NCBI RefSeq assembly: GCF_034531395.1
Contig: NZ_JARVCO010000010.1
Coordinates: forward strand, 1,116,001-1,180,000
Reading direction: 5' to 3'
Length of the DNA: 64,000 nt
From: Pontiella agarivorans
GTDB taxonomy: Bacteria > Verrucomicrobiota > Kiritimatiellia > Kiritimatiellales > Pontiellaceae
Shown here: in pieces, positions 43,711 to 54,193 of the stretch
Position numbering within the stretch: position 1 is the stretch's first letter
Layout of the letters: the number at the start of each line of letters is the position of its first letter
The notes under the pieces: generated by a model
The model's database searches: none
The model's input: only the letters and a program-made list of their open reading frames with translations
Told to the model about the DNA's origin: nothing
Position numbers and translations under genes: made by a program

Positions 43711-44892
43711 ATGTATTCAGAAATCCATTTGCCGAAAGGCTTCAAGTGTGCAGGTATTGCCGCCGGGATTAAACCGGCGAGTGTAAAAGATATGGCATTG
43801 ATCCTTTCGGAGCGGCCCGCCGCCTCGGCCGGTGTGTTTACGACCAATCAGGTTTGCGCAGCACCGGTCAAGGTGTGCAGGGCGCATCTTGCGCACGGTG
43901 TGGCACGGGCGATTGTGATGAACAGCGGGATTGCAAATGCATGCACCGGTTCTGAGGGGATGGTGGCCGCGAAGGATATGGCGGCCGAAGCCGCCAAGGT
44001 GATCAGCTGCGAACCGCAGGAAATATTTGTCTGTTCCACGGGAAAAATCGGTCCGCAGCTTCCGCTGGATAAAATTATTCAGGGCATTGGAACGCTGTTT
44101 GAATCGGCCTCGATCGGGAATGTGCAGAATACGGCCGAGGCCATGATGACGACGGATACGCGGCCGAAGGTTTCGGTGGCCGAAATCGTGATCGAGGATA
44201 AGCCGGTGAAAATCGTCGGTTTTGCGAAGGGCGCGGGCATGATTGAGCCGAATATGGCGACGATGCTTTCGTATATCACGACGGATGCCGCGGTGGAGCA
44301 GCATGCGCTGCAGGCTGCGCTGAAAAAATCGGTCGACGGCAGTTTTAACCGGATTTCAATCGATGGTGATCAGAGTACGAATGATACGGTGCTGGCGCTG
44401 GCCAACGGTGCGGCGGAAAACCGGCTGCTGGATGAGAATTCTCCCGAATGGAATGTGTTTTTCCAGGCCTTGGAAAAAGTATGTTTTGAGCTGGCGATGA
44501 TGATTGTGCACGACGGCGAGGGCGCGGATAAATTTGTGACGGTGAAGGTGACGGGCGCGGCGTCAAACGACGATGCGGAGCTGGCGGCGCGGGCGGTGGC
44601 CAACTCTATGTTGAACAAAACAGCCTGGGCGGGTACGTACCCGGACTGGGGCCGGATAATGGATTCGGTCGGTTATTCGAAGGCGCAGGTGGTTGAAGAG
44701 CGGGTGGATATCTTTTACGACGACACGCAGGCGGTGGCCGGCGGGTGCCAGTCGGGTGTTGCACAAGAGGATTTGATTAAGGTGGTTTCGCAGAGCGATT
44801 TTGCTATAAACATCGATCTGCATCTTGGGGGCGGAGAAGCCGTGGTTTATACCTGTAATTGCACCGAGGAGTATGTGCGCATCAATTATTAA
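43711..44892 (+). CDS. argJ: Bifunctional ornithine acetyltransferase / N-acetylglutamate synthase
   Basis: A 393-residue self-cleaving enzyme giving cyclic arginine synthesis by recycling the acetyl group. The cleavage and nucleophile site is GAGMIEPNMATMLSYITTDA with Thr184. ATG 43711 follows AAAGGAA; an upstream in-frame ATG at 43690 lies inside the palindrome at 43681. It begins the argJ-argB-argD-(DUF3127)-argG run. Confidence 0.95.
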   Translation: MYSEIHLPKGFKCAGIAAGIKPASVKDMALILSERPAASAGVFTTNQVCAAPVKVCRAHLAHGVARAIVMNSGIANACTGSEGMVAAKDMAAEAAKVISCEPQEIFVCSTGKIGPQLPLDKIIQGIGTLFESASIGNVQNTAEAMMTTDTRPKVSVAEIVIEDKPVKIVGFAKGAGMIEPNMATMLSYITTDAAVEQHALQAALKKSVDGSFNRISIDGDQSTNDTVLALANGAAENRLLDENSPEWNVFFQALEKVCFELAMMIVHDGEGADKFVTVKVTGAASNDDAELAARAVANSMLNKTAWAGTYPDWGRIMDSVGYSKAQVVEERVDIFYDDTQAVAGGCQSGVAQEDLIKVVSQSDFAINIDLHLGGGEAVVYTCNCTEEYVRINY

Positions 44893-44925
44893 GTCCTGAA
44901 TTCAAGGCACAGGAGAGAGTTTTAG

Positions 44926-45795
44926 ATGGAACGATATATTGAAAAGGCCGCAGGACTGATTGAAGCGTTGCCGTTTATTCAGCAGTTTCGCGGTGAGACG
45001 GTGGTGGTGAAGCTGGGCGGAAGCATTATGGAGAGCGAAGAGGGTTATCGCCGCATTATGCAGGATATTGCCTTTATGGAATGCATCGGTATGCTTCCGG
45101 TAGTGGTGCACGGCGGAGGGAAAGCGATTTCCCGGGCGATGAAGGAAGCGAAGATTGCTCCGAACTTTGTGCAGGGGCTGCGCGTTACGGATGAGGCGAC
45201 GATCCGGGTGGTTGAGCAGGTGCTGAATCGTGAGGTGAATCCGCATTTGGTCGATATTATTCAGCAATTTCATGGTAAAGCGCGCGGAATCCACGGTGAG
45301 GATATTATCCGTGTGGAAAAACTCTCCGGCACGAACGGGCACAAAGAGTCAGTTGACTGGGGCTATGTTGGGAAAGTAAACCATGTTGATGTTGAGCCGA
45401 TTAAGGCGTATCTGAAATCTGACATTATTCCGGTGATTACGCCGTTGGGCAAAGGGCCGGCGGGCCGGCTGTTTAATATTAATGCAGATGATGCGGCCAC
45501 GGCTGTGGCGGTGGCGTTGAAAGCACGGAAGTTGGTTTTTCTGACGGATGTTCCGGGGCTGCTGCTGGATCCGGAGGATAAATCATCAATTATTTCATCG
45601 TTGCACCTGGGTGAAGTGGATGAATTGATCGAGCGCGGCGTGATCGCCGGGGGAATGCTGCCGAAAATCAAAGGAATGGTCGGCGCGGTGAAATCGGGCA
45701 TTCGGAAAGCCCATATTATTGATTCGTCCATGCCGCATTCGCTGTTGCTGGAATTATTCACGTCCGAGGGTGTGGGAACCGAAATTACGGAGTAG
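44926..45795 (+). CDS. argB: Acetylglutamate kinase
   Basis: A 289-residue amino-acid kinase fold protein (VVVKLGGSIM, VVVHGGGKAIS, NINADDAATAVAVALKARKLVFLTDVPG). The N-terminal helix before VVVKLGG is as long as in arginine-inhibited hexameric forms, so feedback by arginine is likely. Catalyses the second step of arginine synthesis. Confidence 0.96.
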   Translation: MERYIEKAAGLIEALPFIQQFRGETVVVKLGGSIMESEEGYRRIMQDIAFMECIGMLPVVVHGGGKAISRAMKEAKIAPNFVQGLRVTDEATIRVVEQVLNREVNPHLVDIIQQFHGKARGIHGEDIIRVEKLSGTNGHKESVDWGYVGKVNHVDVEPIKAYLKSDIIPVITPLGKGPAGRLFNINADDAATAVAVALKARKLVFLTDVPGLLLDPEDKSSIISSLHLGEVDELIERGVIAGGMLPKIKGMVGAVKSGIRKAHIIDSSMPHSLLLELFTSEGVGTEITE

Positions 45796-45799
45796 TAAA

Positions 45800-47041
45800 A
45801 TGACTGCAGGGGAAATAGAACGTTTACAGAAAGACTACCTGATGCCCACTTATGCGCCAGGTCTGGCTTTGGTGGAGGGTGCAGGAGCCCATGTGTGGGA
45901 TGCGGATGGGAATGAATATCTTGATTTTGTCTCGGGCATCGCCGTGACAAATATCGGGCACTGTCATCCGAAAATGATTCGTGCGGTGCAGGATCAGGTG
46001 GAAACGCTGGTTCATGTATCCAACCTTTTTTACAACGCAAAACAGCCGGTGCTGGCGAAAAAGCTGGCGGAGCGGTCCGGGCTGCCCGGCGCGAAGTGCT
46101 TTTTTTCCAATTCCGGGGCGGAATCCAATGAGGGGCTGATCAAGCTGGCTCGGCTCTGGGGATCCGAGCATGGGAAATATGAAATCATTACCATGCGGCA
46201 GTCGTTTCACGGCCGAACGTTGGCGACGCTGACGGCGACCGGGCAGGAAAAAGTGCAGACTGGATTCGGTCCATTGCCGCAGGGGTTTGTTTACGCCACG
46301 TTTAACGATATTGATTCGGTGGAAGAGGCCATTTCATCTAAAACCGCGGCGGTACTGGTGGAAGCACTTCAGGGTGAGGGCGGTGTGATTCCGGCCGATC
46401 AGGAATTTCTTTCCGACCTTCGGAAGCTCTGCGATGAGCGGGGCATTCTGTTGCTGTGCGATGAGGTGCAGTCCGGGATGGGCCGGACCGGTAAATGGTT
46501 CGGGTTCCAGAATTATGATGTGATTCCGGATGCCTTTTCGTTGGCCAAAGGTCTGGGCAACGGGGTTCCGATCGGAGCGATTGTGGCCGGTGAAAAACTG
46601 GCGGATATTTTTCAGCCGGGGCGTCACGCGACGACCTTCGGCGGCACGCCGCTGGCCTGCGCGGCGGCGCTCTCGGTGATCGAGGTGATCGAAGAAGAGG
46701 AGTTGCTGGCCAATACCCAGATGATGGGGGCTTATTTTGCGGAAGGGCTGTGCGAGCTCGCCATGAAATATAAAAAGTGGATTGCGGGCGTGCGCGGACT
46801 GGGCCTGCTGCTGGGGCTGGTGCTGGATGTTCCGGCGGCACCGCTGCAGAAAAAACTGCAGGAAAAAGGTATGCTTGCGATTGCCACTGCAGGTAATGTC
46901 CTGCGCTTATTGCCCCCGCTGAATGTGACGCAGGAGGAAATCGACCAGGCGCTGAAGCTGATCGGCGAAGCCTGTGCGGACCTGCATGACGAAATGGCTG
47001 AGCAATCGCCCAACCCCTGTGTGTGCGGCGAGGGCGAATAG
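45800..47041 (+). CDS. argD: Acetylornithine aminotransferase
   Basis: A 413-residue class III PLP aminotransferase. Lys250 in SLAKGLGNGVPIGA binds PLP, and LLCDEVQSGMGRTG lies before it. An unusual cysteine-containing tail (NPCVCGEGE) ends the protein. The ATG at 45800 lies four bases after the argB stop. In organisms of this type it may also serve lysine synthesis. Confidence 0.95.
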   Translation: MTAGEIERLQKDYLMPTYAPGLALVEGAGAHVWDADGNEYLDFVSGIAVTNIGHCHPKMIRAVQDQVETLVHVSNLFYNAKQPVLAKKLAERSGLPGAKCFFSNSGAESNEGLIKLARLWGSEHGKYEIITMRQSFHGRTLATLTATGQEKVQTGFGPLPQGFVYATFNDIDSVEEAISSKTAAVLVEALQGEGGVIPADQEFLSDLRKLCDERGILLLCDEVQSGMGRTGKWFGFQNYDVIPDAFSLAKGLGNGVPIGAIVAGEKLADIFQPGRHATTFGGTPLACAAALSVIEVIEEEELLANTQMMGAYFAEGLCELAMKYKKWIAGVRGLGLLLGLVLDVPAAPLQKKLQEKGMLAIATAGNVLRLLPPLNVTQEEIDQALKLIGEACADLHDEMAEQSPNPCVCGEGE

Positions 47042-47063
47042 AATTTGAATAAGGAGATAAGAT

Positions 47064-47420
47064 ATGGCGTATGAATTGACCGGTAAGGTGAAGGTGATCC
47101 TGGAGCCGAAAACCTTTGCGAGCGGATTCACGGTGCGTGAATTTGTGGTGACCGTGGAAGACGGAAAATATCCGCAGGATATTATTCTGCAGGTGGTACA
47201 GGAAAAAGTGAGCCTGCTGGATTCCATTCAGGTGGGAGAAGAAGTGACAGCTACGTTTGATGTCCGCGGCCGCGAATACAACGGGCGCTATTTCAACAAT
47301 CTTCAGGCCTGGAAGATTGAGTCCGGTGCTGCGGCACCTGCGGCCGATGATAAGCCGCCGGTTTCGGATAAGGATGTTCCGGCCGACTTTGACGAATTTG
47401 AAGATGATATCCCGTTTTAG
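47064..47420 (+). CDS. DUF3127 domain protein
   Basis: A 118-residue protein matching DUF3127 (MAYELTGKVKVILEPKTFASGFTVREFVVTVED, single OB-fold-like barrel). The acidic end DEFEDDIPF resembles the partner-binding tail of single-strand DNA-binding proteins. It sits inside the arginine operon between argD and argG, with a GGAG ribosome site. The function is unknown; a nucleic-acid role is possible. Confidence 0.75.
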   Translation: MAYELTGKVKVILEPKTFASGFTVREFVVTVEDGKYPQDIILQVVQEKVSLLDSIQVGEEVTATFDVRGREYNGRYFNNLQAWKIESGAAAPAADDKPPVSDKDVPADFDEFEDDIPF

Positions 47421-47499
47421 CAGCAGCGCTGCGTTGTAGATTGCGCCGGGCGGAATTCTGATTTCGGCGTTTGTTTTTTTGATACGAAAGGAAATGACA

Positions 47500-48702
47500 A
47501 TGAAAGTCGTACTCGCATATTCCGGTGGTCTGGACACGACCGTACTGCTGACCTGGCTGCAGGAAAAATATAATGCTGAAGTAATCTGCTACTGTTCCAA
47601 CGTGGGGCAGGAGGAAGAGCTGGACGGTCTCGAAGAGAAGGCCCTGAAACATGGCGCGGTGAAGTGCTATGTGGATGACGTGCAGGACGAATTTGCGGCC
47701 GAGTACATCTATCCGATGATGCAGGCCAATGCGATTTATGAAGGCACTTACCTGCTGGGCACCTCCATTGCCCGCCCGCTGATTGCCAAACGCATGATCG
47801 ATATTGCCAACGCCGAAGGGGCCGAGGCCATCTGCCACGGCGCAACCGGTAAAGGCAACGATCAGGTCCGTTTCGAGCTCACGGCGTACGCGCTGAAACC
47901 TGATATCAAGGTGATAGCCCCGTGGCGCATGCCGGAGGATTTCCCGTTCGAAGGCCGTATGGACATGGTCAAATATCTCGAAGAGCGTGGCGTACCGACC
48001 ACCGTTTCCGCGGCGAAGCCCTATTCGATGGATCGCAACATGCTGCACATCAGTTTTGAGGGCGGCATTCTGGAAGATCCGTGGAATGAGCCGGATGAGG
48101 ACATGTGGTGCATGACGAAGCCGTTGAGCCAGGCGGCCGATGAAGCTGAATATGTTGAAATCAGTTTTGAAAAGGGGATCCCGGTTGCGGTCAACGGTGA
48201 AAAGCTGGGCGCTGCGGCCCTGCTGAAAAAGCTGAATGCGCTGGGCTGCGAGCACGCGGTCGGCCGCATTGATATTGTTGAAAACCGTTTCACCGGCATG
48301 AAGGACCGCGGTGTGTATGAAACCCCCGGCGGAACCATTCTGCAGGCGGCGCATCGTGCGCTGGAGTCTATCTGTATGGACCGTGAAGTGATGCATCTGC
48401 GCGACAGCTTTATCCCGAAATATGCCGAGCTGGTTTATAACGGTTTCTGGTTTGCGCCGGAGCGTGAAATGCTGCAGGCGGCGATTGTCCAGAGTCAGGA
48501 AACGGTGACGGGCGATGTCCGTGTGAAGCTCTACAAGGGCGGCGTTCATGTGTGCGGACGGAAATCTCCGTATTCGCTCTACAGCCCGGAACTCGTCAGC
48601 TTCGACGAAGCCGGCGGCTATGATCAGTCCGACGCGACCGGCTTTATTAAGCTGAATGCACTGCGTCTGCGCGTGCTGGCGACCATGAAAAAAGAGAGCT
48701 GA
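47500..48702 (+). CDS. argG: Argininosuccinate synthase
   Basis: A 400-residue enzyme joining citrulline and aspartate. PP-loop [23 protein letters not shown] and the [13 protein letters not shown] end region are all present. ATG 47500 follows AAAGGAA at the right distance (a closer ATG lies at 47494). argH and argF are not in the window. Confidence 0.96.
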   Translation: MKVVLAYSGGLDTTVLLTWLQEKYNAEVICYCSNVGQEEELDGLEEKALKHGAVKCYVDDVQDEFAAEYIYPMMQANAIYEGTYLLGTSIARPLIAKRMIDIANAEGAEAICHGATGKGNDQVRFELTAYALKPDIKVIAPWRMPEDFPFEGRMDMVKYLEERGVPTTVSAAKPYSMDRNMLHISFEGGILEDPWNEPDEDMWCMTKPLSQAADEAEYVEISFEKGIPVAVNGEKLGAAALLKKLNALGCEHAVGRIDIVENRFTGMKDRGVYETPGGTILQAAHRALESICMDREVMHLRDSFIPKYAELVYNGFWFAPEREMLQAAIVQSQETVTGDVRVKLYKGGVHVCGRKSPYSLYSPELVSFDEAGGYDQSDATGFIKLNALRLRVLATMKKES

Positions 48703-48725
48703 TCAACACTTCCAGGCATTGGAGA

Positions 48726-48758
48726 GGGTTTTTCCAAGGTTTGGAAAAACCCTTTTTT
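48726..48758 (+). terminator. Terminator of the arginine operon, built from the dispersed palindrome
   Basis: GGGTTTTTCCA-AGGT-TTGGAAAAACCC followed by six T residues. One-mismatch copies of the same palindrome lie immediately on either side (48710 and 48764). Confidence 0.92.
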
Positions 48759-48772
48759 GTGTCTTCCGGACA

Positions 48773-48800
48773 TTGGAAATGATGCGTGTTCGTGTATAGT
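48773..48800 (+). promoter_or_regulatory. Probable promoter of lysA
   Basis: TTGGAA, 16 bases, TATAGT; the ATG follows 28 bases later. The -35 box is the right arm of the palindrome copy at 48764, so a protein bound to the palindrome would affect lysA. Confidence 0.55.
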
Positions 48801-48827
48801 CCCGCCTTTGATTTTTAGGAGAAAAAC

Positions 48828-50093
48828 ATGGCTGAAAAAAAGATTCCCTTGAGTAAGGACGAGCTGGAGGCGCTGGCGGAACGTTTTCCGACCCCCTTCC
48901 ATATTTATGATGAAAAAGGCATCCGTGAGAATGCCCGGCGCCTGAAGGCGGCGTTTGCCTGGAATGCGGGCTTCAAGGAATATTTTGCGGTTAAGGCGGC
49001 ACCGAATCCGTACCTGATGAAAATCCTGAAGGCGGAAGGGTTCGGCTCGGACTGTTCGTCGATGGGGGAACTGCTGCTTTCGGACGAAGTCGGGATCAAC
49101 GGTGAAGACATTATTTTCACTTCCAATGATACACCGGCATATGAATACAAAAAGGCGGCGGAGCTGAATGCCATTATCAATCTGGATGATATTTCGCATA
49201 TCGACTATCTGGAAGAGCATGTGGGCCTGCCGGAACTGGTTTGCTGCCGTTACAACCCGGGGCCGCTGAAAGCCGGCAATGCAATTATCGGACATCCGGA
49301 AGAGGCGAAGTACGGATTCACCCGCGAGCAGCTTTTTGAAGGCTACCGGATCTTGCGCGACAAAGGTGTGAAGCGTTTCGGGCTGCATACGATGGTGGCG
49401 TCGAACGAGCTGGAAGTCAGCTATTTTATTGAAACGGCTCACATGCTGTTTGAGCTGGTGGGCGAACTGAGCCGTGAGCTGGGGATCGAATTTGAATTTG
49501 TGAATCTCGGCGGTGGAATCGGTATTCCGTACAAACCGGAGGAGGATGCGGTTGATCTGGAGGCGCTCGGCGAAGGCGTTAAAAAACTCTACGAGGAGCT
49601 GATCATCGGGCAGGGGCTGAAGGCTCTGGATATTCGCCTGGAGTGCGGACGTATGATTACCGGACCGTACGGTTATCTGGTTGGCCGCGTGCTGCATCGC
49701 AAGAGCACCTACAAGGAATATGTCGGGCTCGATGCCTGTATGGCGAACCTGATGCGGCCGGGCATGTACGGCGCTTATCATCATATTACCGTGGCCGGAA
49801 AAGAAGATGCGCCGGCGGATTTTGTCTGCGATGTGACAGGTTCGCTCTGCGAAAACAACGACAAGTTTTCCATCGACCGGGCAATCCCGGAGCCGGAGGT
49901 CGGCGATCTGGTGGTGATTCACGATGCCGGGGCCCACGGTCATTCGATGGGCTTTAACTATAACGCCAAACTGCGTTCCGCCGAGCTGCTGCTCCGCGAG
50001 AACGGAGAAGTGAAATTGATACGCAGGGCAGAAACATTAGATGATTACTTCGCGACGTTGGATTTTGATGCGCTCGTGGAGTTTAAGGCATAA
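48828..50093 (+). CDS. lysA: Diaminopimelate decarboxylase
   Basis: A 421-residue fold type III PLP enzyme giving L-lysine from meso-diaminopimelate. PLP Lys56 in YFAVKAAPNPYL, GGGIGIPY phosphate site, and the active-site DVTGSLCENNDKF with catalytic Cys. First of lysA-[cassette]-dapA-dapB. Confidence 0.93.
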   Translation: MAEKKIPLSKDELEALAERFPTPFHIYDEKGIRENARRLKAAFAWNAGFKEYFAVKAAPNPYLMKILKAEGFGSDCSSMGELLLSDEVGINGEDIIFTSNDTPAYEYKKAAELNAIINLDDISHIDYLEEHVGLPELVCCRYNPGPLKAGNAIIGHPEEAKYGFTREQLFEGYRILRDKGVKRFGLHTMVASNELEVSYFIETAHMLFELVGELSRELGIEFEFVNLGGGIGIPYKPEEDAVDLEALGEGVKKLYEELIIGQGLKALDIRLECGRMITGPYGYLVGRVLHRKSTYKEYVGLDACMANLMRPGMYGAYHHITVAGKEDAPADFVCDVTGSLCENNDKFSIDRAIPEPEVGDLVVIHDAGAHGHSMGFNYNAKLRSAELLLRENGEVKLIRRAETLDDYFATLDFDALVEFKA

Positions 50094-50531
50094 GGCCAAT
50101 AGGCATTAGGCACCAGTGAATAGCATGGGCGTGGAAATCAGGAGTTTCAGGGATCTGGTGGTATGGCAGAAAGCCATGGATCTTGTTGATGTTGTTTATT
50201 CCCTGACTTCTGGTTATCCAAAAGAAGAGCAATATGGGCTGACATCGCAGTTGAGAAGGGCAGCGGTTTCAATTCCAAGTAATATTGCTGAGGGGTATGG
50301 TCGTCATTCAACGTCTGATTATACCCGCTTTCTGCAAATAGCTCTCGGATCGTTGAATGAATGTATAACGCAGCTGGAGATCAGTGTTCGCCTCAGGTTC
50401 ATCGGTAAAGATGGAGTTAAAGAAGCGCTTGAACTTTGCGCTGAAATAGAAAAGATGCTCGTCTCGTTAGTGAAAAAGCTGCGCGTGAAGTAATGGTAAT
50501 CACTAGAGCCTATCGCCTAGTGCCTATTGCC
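50094..50531. mobile_element. S23/four-helix-bundle cassette with inverted-repeat ends
   Basis: Left end GGCCAATAGGCATTAGGCAC (50094-50113); right end at 50508-50531 has the reverse complement of AATAGGCACTAGGC, with an extra inner copy. Between them is only the four-helix-bundle gene. It lies exactly between lysA and dapA, one base after the lysA stop, which looks like an insertion into a lysine operon. Confidence 0.6.
50125..50493 (+). CDS. Four-helix-bundle protein (23S rRNA intervening-sequence family)
   Basis: A 122-residue S23/IVP family protein: FRDLVVWQKAMDLVDVVYSLTSGYPKEEQYGLTSQ (shown in part by residues 5-40), RRAAVSIPSNIAEGYGR and the helix FLQIALGSLNECITQLEI. Such genes occur inside 23S rRNA intervening sequences and also as free cassettes; the biochemical role is unknown. 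A GTG at 50116 is an alternative start. Confidence 0.9.
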   Translation: MGVEIRSFRDLVVWQKAMDLVDVVYSLTSGYPKEEQYGLTSQLRRAAVSIPSNIAEGYGRHSTSDYTRFLQIALGSLNECITQLEISVRLRFIGKDGVKEALELCAEIEKMLVSLVKKLRVK

Positions 50532-50553
50532 TCCAACTTTGGAGATTAAGATT

Positions 50554-51422
<869 letters not shown>

Positions 51423-51423
<1 letters not shown>

Positions 51424-52244
51424 TGTCAGTAAAAGTTGTAATTCAAGGTGCCTGCGGGCGCATGGGAAAAGCATTGATCCGGTGCATTCTGGAGGAGAAA
51501 GTCCAGGGTCTGGAACTGGTCGGTGCCGTGGATCGCCGGGAAGCGGAACAGGGCAAGGATGCAGGCGTGATGGCCGGCTGTAAAGCAGCCGGCGTGAACG
51601 TGACGAACCGGCTGGAAGAGGTTGGACCGGATGCGGACGTGATTATTGATTTTTCATCGCATACCGCAACCGCCGGGAATGCCCCGCATATTGCGGAGTG
51701 GGGCACCGCCTGGGTGATCGGCACCACCGGCCTGAATGAAGAAGAGCAGGCGGCGGTTCATGCCGCGGCGGAAAAAACACCGGTTGTGCTTTCCGGCAAC
51801 ATGAGCATGGGCATTAACCTGCTCTGCCATCTGGTTGAGCTCGGCGCGCAGTCGCTGAAAGGCAAGGGCTACGATGTGGAAGTGCTGGAAAGTCACCACA
51901 ATCAGAAAAAGGATTCGCCGAGCGGTACCGCGCTGATGCTGGGTCAGGCCGCCGCCGACGGTTACGGCTGGGATCTGAAAGAAGCGCAGGTTGACGGTCG
52001 CAGCGGTATGCCGGGCGAACGTCCTGAAAAAGAGATCGGTTTTCATGCAATCCGCGGCGGCGATATTGTAGGCGACCACACGGTGATGTTTGCCGGAGTC
52101 GGTGAATTGCTGGAGCTTTCGCACCGGGCCACCAGCCGTGATGTTTTTGCCATCGGCGCTCTGCAGGCCGCTTTGTGGGTGGCGGGTAAAGAGGCCCGAC
52201 TGTACACAATGAAAGATGCCATGAAATACGTGCTTGGTATTTGA
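51423..52244 (+). CDS. dapB: 4-hydroxy-tetrahydrodipicolinate reductase
   Basis: A 273-residue NAD(P)H enzyme. GACGRMGKALI nucleotide site, GTTGLNEEEQ, and the signature ESHHNQKKDSPSGTAL with catalytic His/Lys. Translationally coupled to dapA. Confidence 0.96.
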
Positions 52245-52276
52245 ACGGAGGGGCGTTGTCCCACCAGTTTCAAAAA

Positions 52277-52310
52277 GGCGTTTCCAAGGATTGGAAGCGC
52301 TTTTTTTTTA
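52277..52310. terminator. Bidirectional terminator from the dispersed palindrome
   Basis: GCGTTTCCA-AGGA-TTGGAAGCGC with eight T residues on the right and an A-run on the left, between convergent dapB and the sulfatase-modifying gene. Confidence 0.9.
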
Positions 52311-53267
52311 GAGGTCGCGCGCGCAGCGGAATCCGAGGTTGCCGGTGGAGGAGTCGGGGGTGTTGGAGGTGCGGGCGGCGACGCGGTAGCGGTTGCAGTA
52401 GGAGTCGTGGCAGAGGTAGGAGCCGCCCCGGTTTACGCGGCGCTCCCCGCTGTCCGGCCCCACCGGATTTTCGCGCGGACCGCTGATGTGGAAACCGGGG
52501 CTCCACCAGTCGAACACCCATTCCCAGACATTACCGGCCATGTTGTAGAGGCCGTATCCGTTGGGCTCGAAGGCATCGACCGGGGCGGTACCGATATAGC
52601 CGTCTTCGCCGGAATTGTATTCGGGGAATTTGCCTTGGAAGATGTTGCACATGTGTTTGCCGCCGGGCATGAGTTCATCGCCCCAGACATAGCGTTTTCC
52701 TTCAAGTCCTCCGCGGGCGGCATATTCGGTTTCGGCCTCGGTCGGCAGTCGTTTGCCGGCCCAGTCGCAGTAGGCCAGAGCATCGCGGTAGGATACATGG
52801 GTGACCGGATGATTTTCCAATCCCTGGAAATCGGAGTCAGGACCAAAGGGGTGGGCCCAGTCGGCTCCTTCGACATTATACCACCATTCCAGGCCCTGAA
52901 CGGTACGACCAAGCAGGTCGAGTGTTCGTTTCAGGCTGGAGGGAAGTAATAGATGAAAAACGAAGGAGTAGCCGAATTTTTCAGCATCGGTTTTATAGCC
53001 GGTGGCATCGACGAACTTTCGGAAGTCATCATTGGTGACCGCGTATCGGTCCATGTAAAAGGGGGCGAGTGTAATCGTACGAATAGGCCCTTCACCGTCG
53101 TCGGGATAGCCGATTTCATCGTCAGTGCCCATCAGAAAAGTGCCGCCATCGAGGCGGACCATGCCATCGGTTGAGCCCGTTGAAATTCGCTGAAATGGTT
53201 GGCCGAGGTGGCCTTCTTCGCATCCGCACCGTTTTTTGCCGGGGGTACAGCAGCTTCCGTTACCCAT
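52308..53267 (-). CDS. Formylglycine-generating enzyme (sulfatase-activating)
   Basis: A 319-residue FGE/SUMF1-type protein. Both copper-binding active-site cysteines are present: Cys286 and Cys291 in GGSYLCHDSYCNRYR, followed by NTPDSSTGNLGFRCA exactly as in true FGEs. Many bacterial paralogues lack this pair. It converts a sulfatase active-site Cys to formylglycine. The N-terminus is cysteine-rich (CCTPGKKRCGCEE), unusual and possibly metal-binding. No sulfatase gene is in the window. AAGGAA precedes the ATG. Confidence 0.93.
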   Translation of the reverse strand: MGNGSCCTPGKKRCGCEEGHLGQPFQRISTGSTDGMVRLDGGTFLMGTDDEIGYPDDGEGPIRTITLAPFYMDRYAVTNDDFRKFVDATGYKTDAEKFGYSFVFHLLLPSSLKRTLDLLGRTVQGLEWWYNVEGADWAHPFGPDSDFQGLENHPVTHVSYRDALAYCDWAGKRLPTEAETEYAARGGLEGKRYVWGDELMPGGKHMCNIFQGKFPEYNSGEDGYIGTAPVDAFEPNGYGLYNMAGNVWEWVFDWWSPGFHISGPRENPVGPDSGERRVNRGGSYLCHDSYCNRYRVAARTSNTPDSSTGNLGFRCARDL

Positions 53268-53390
53268 GATGTTGTTCCTTTATATTTGAGCTGATCTTCA
53301 TAGCTTTCCATCCGGTTTCGGGCCAGCAAAAATAAGCTTATTCAGATCCGCGGTTGTCACGTCGGAATGCATCGCCTATGGTTTCGGCAT

Positions 53391-54128
53391 ATGGAAACAC
53401 CGAAGGAATCGCTCAGTGTAAATTATGCCCGGGTCTATGGCAGCCCCGGCGAGGCCCCGCGTGTTCTGGGCCTGCTCCGGGCATTCTGGCCGTTGCTGGT
53501 GATCTGCCTGGTGACCGGCTACCTTTTGCGCGCCTGGTTTCCGAAACCCTATCTCAGTGTTTCGATGGTTGGGGTTTTCTTTTTTCTCGTGGCGGTGGCG
53601 ACCGCGCTTTTGCTGTCGTGGGGAGACCGCCGGCTCGGGAATTTTCTGAAAGGCGCGAAGGGCGAGGAGTGGGTGGCCCACGAACTGGCGTTTCTGTCGG
53701 CGGATTATACGGTGTTTAACGGGCTGCGGCTGCGCGGCGGAAAACAGAATTTTGACCACATCATCGTGGCCCCGGCAGGGATCTTTGTGGTGGAGACAAA
53801 AAACTGGCGCGGTGCGGTGGAGTTTAAGGATGGGAAGCTGGTTTTTCCGGACGGAAAAGAGCCGTCGCGTCCGCCGCTAAAACAGGTGAAGGCGGCAACG
53901 GCGGAACTGGTGAGTTATATTGATGACGCCGGATGCGGGGACCTGCCGGTACACTCGGTACTTTGTTTTCTTGGAACCCGGCTTCCCGAGGATTTGATGA
54001 ATGTAAACGGTGTTGTGGTCTGTAAAGGTGAGAAACTCACGGATGTGCTGCAGGAAACCTTTGATGAGCCGATTGCCGAACCGCTGCGTAATCTGGTGGT
54101 TGATGAGTTGAAGAAAGTCATTGAGTGA
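53391..54128 (+). CDS. NERD-domain membrane protein
   Basis: A 245-residue protein with two N-terminal membrane segments (about 22-62), then a NERD (nuclease-related) domain: GAKGEEWVAHEL, FDHIIVAPAGIFVVETKNWRG carrying the D...ExK-type catalytic residues. NERD proteins are presumed nucleases; role here unknown. The start at 53391 is weakly supported. Confidence 0.82.
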   Translation: METPKESLSVNYARVYGSPGEAPRVLGLLRAFWPLLVICLVTGYLLRAWFPKPYLSVSMVGVFFFLVAVATALLLSWGDRRLGNFLKGAKGEEWVAHELAFLSADYTVFNGLRLRGGKQNFDHIIVAPAGIFVVETKNWRGAVEFKDGKLVFPDGKEPSRPPLKQVKAATAELVSYIDDAGCGDLPVHSVLCFLGTRLPEDLMNVNGVVVCKGEKLTDVLQETFDEPIAEPLRNLVVDELKKVIE

Positions 54129-54193
54129 TGCGTGAAGCGTGAGCCGTGAGCAATCACGATTCACTCGCCGCTCTTCACGAAACGGAGGTAAAT

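Noticed and set aside
50532-50544. CTCCAACTTTGGAG as a further copy of the dispersed palindrome
   Set aside because: It lacks the TT/AA ends and has four, not five, bases between TCCA-type arms; it also contains the dapA ribosome site.
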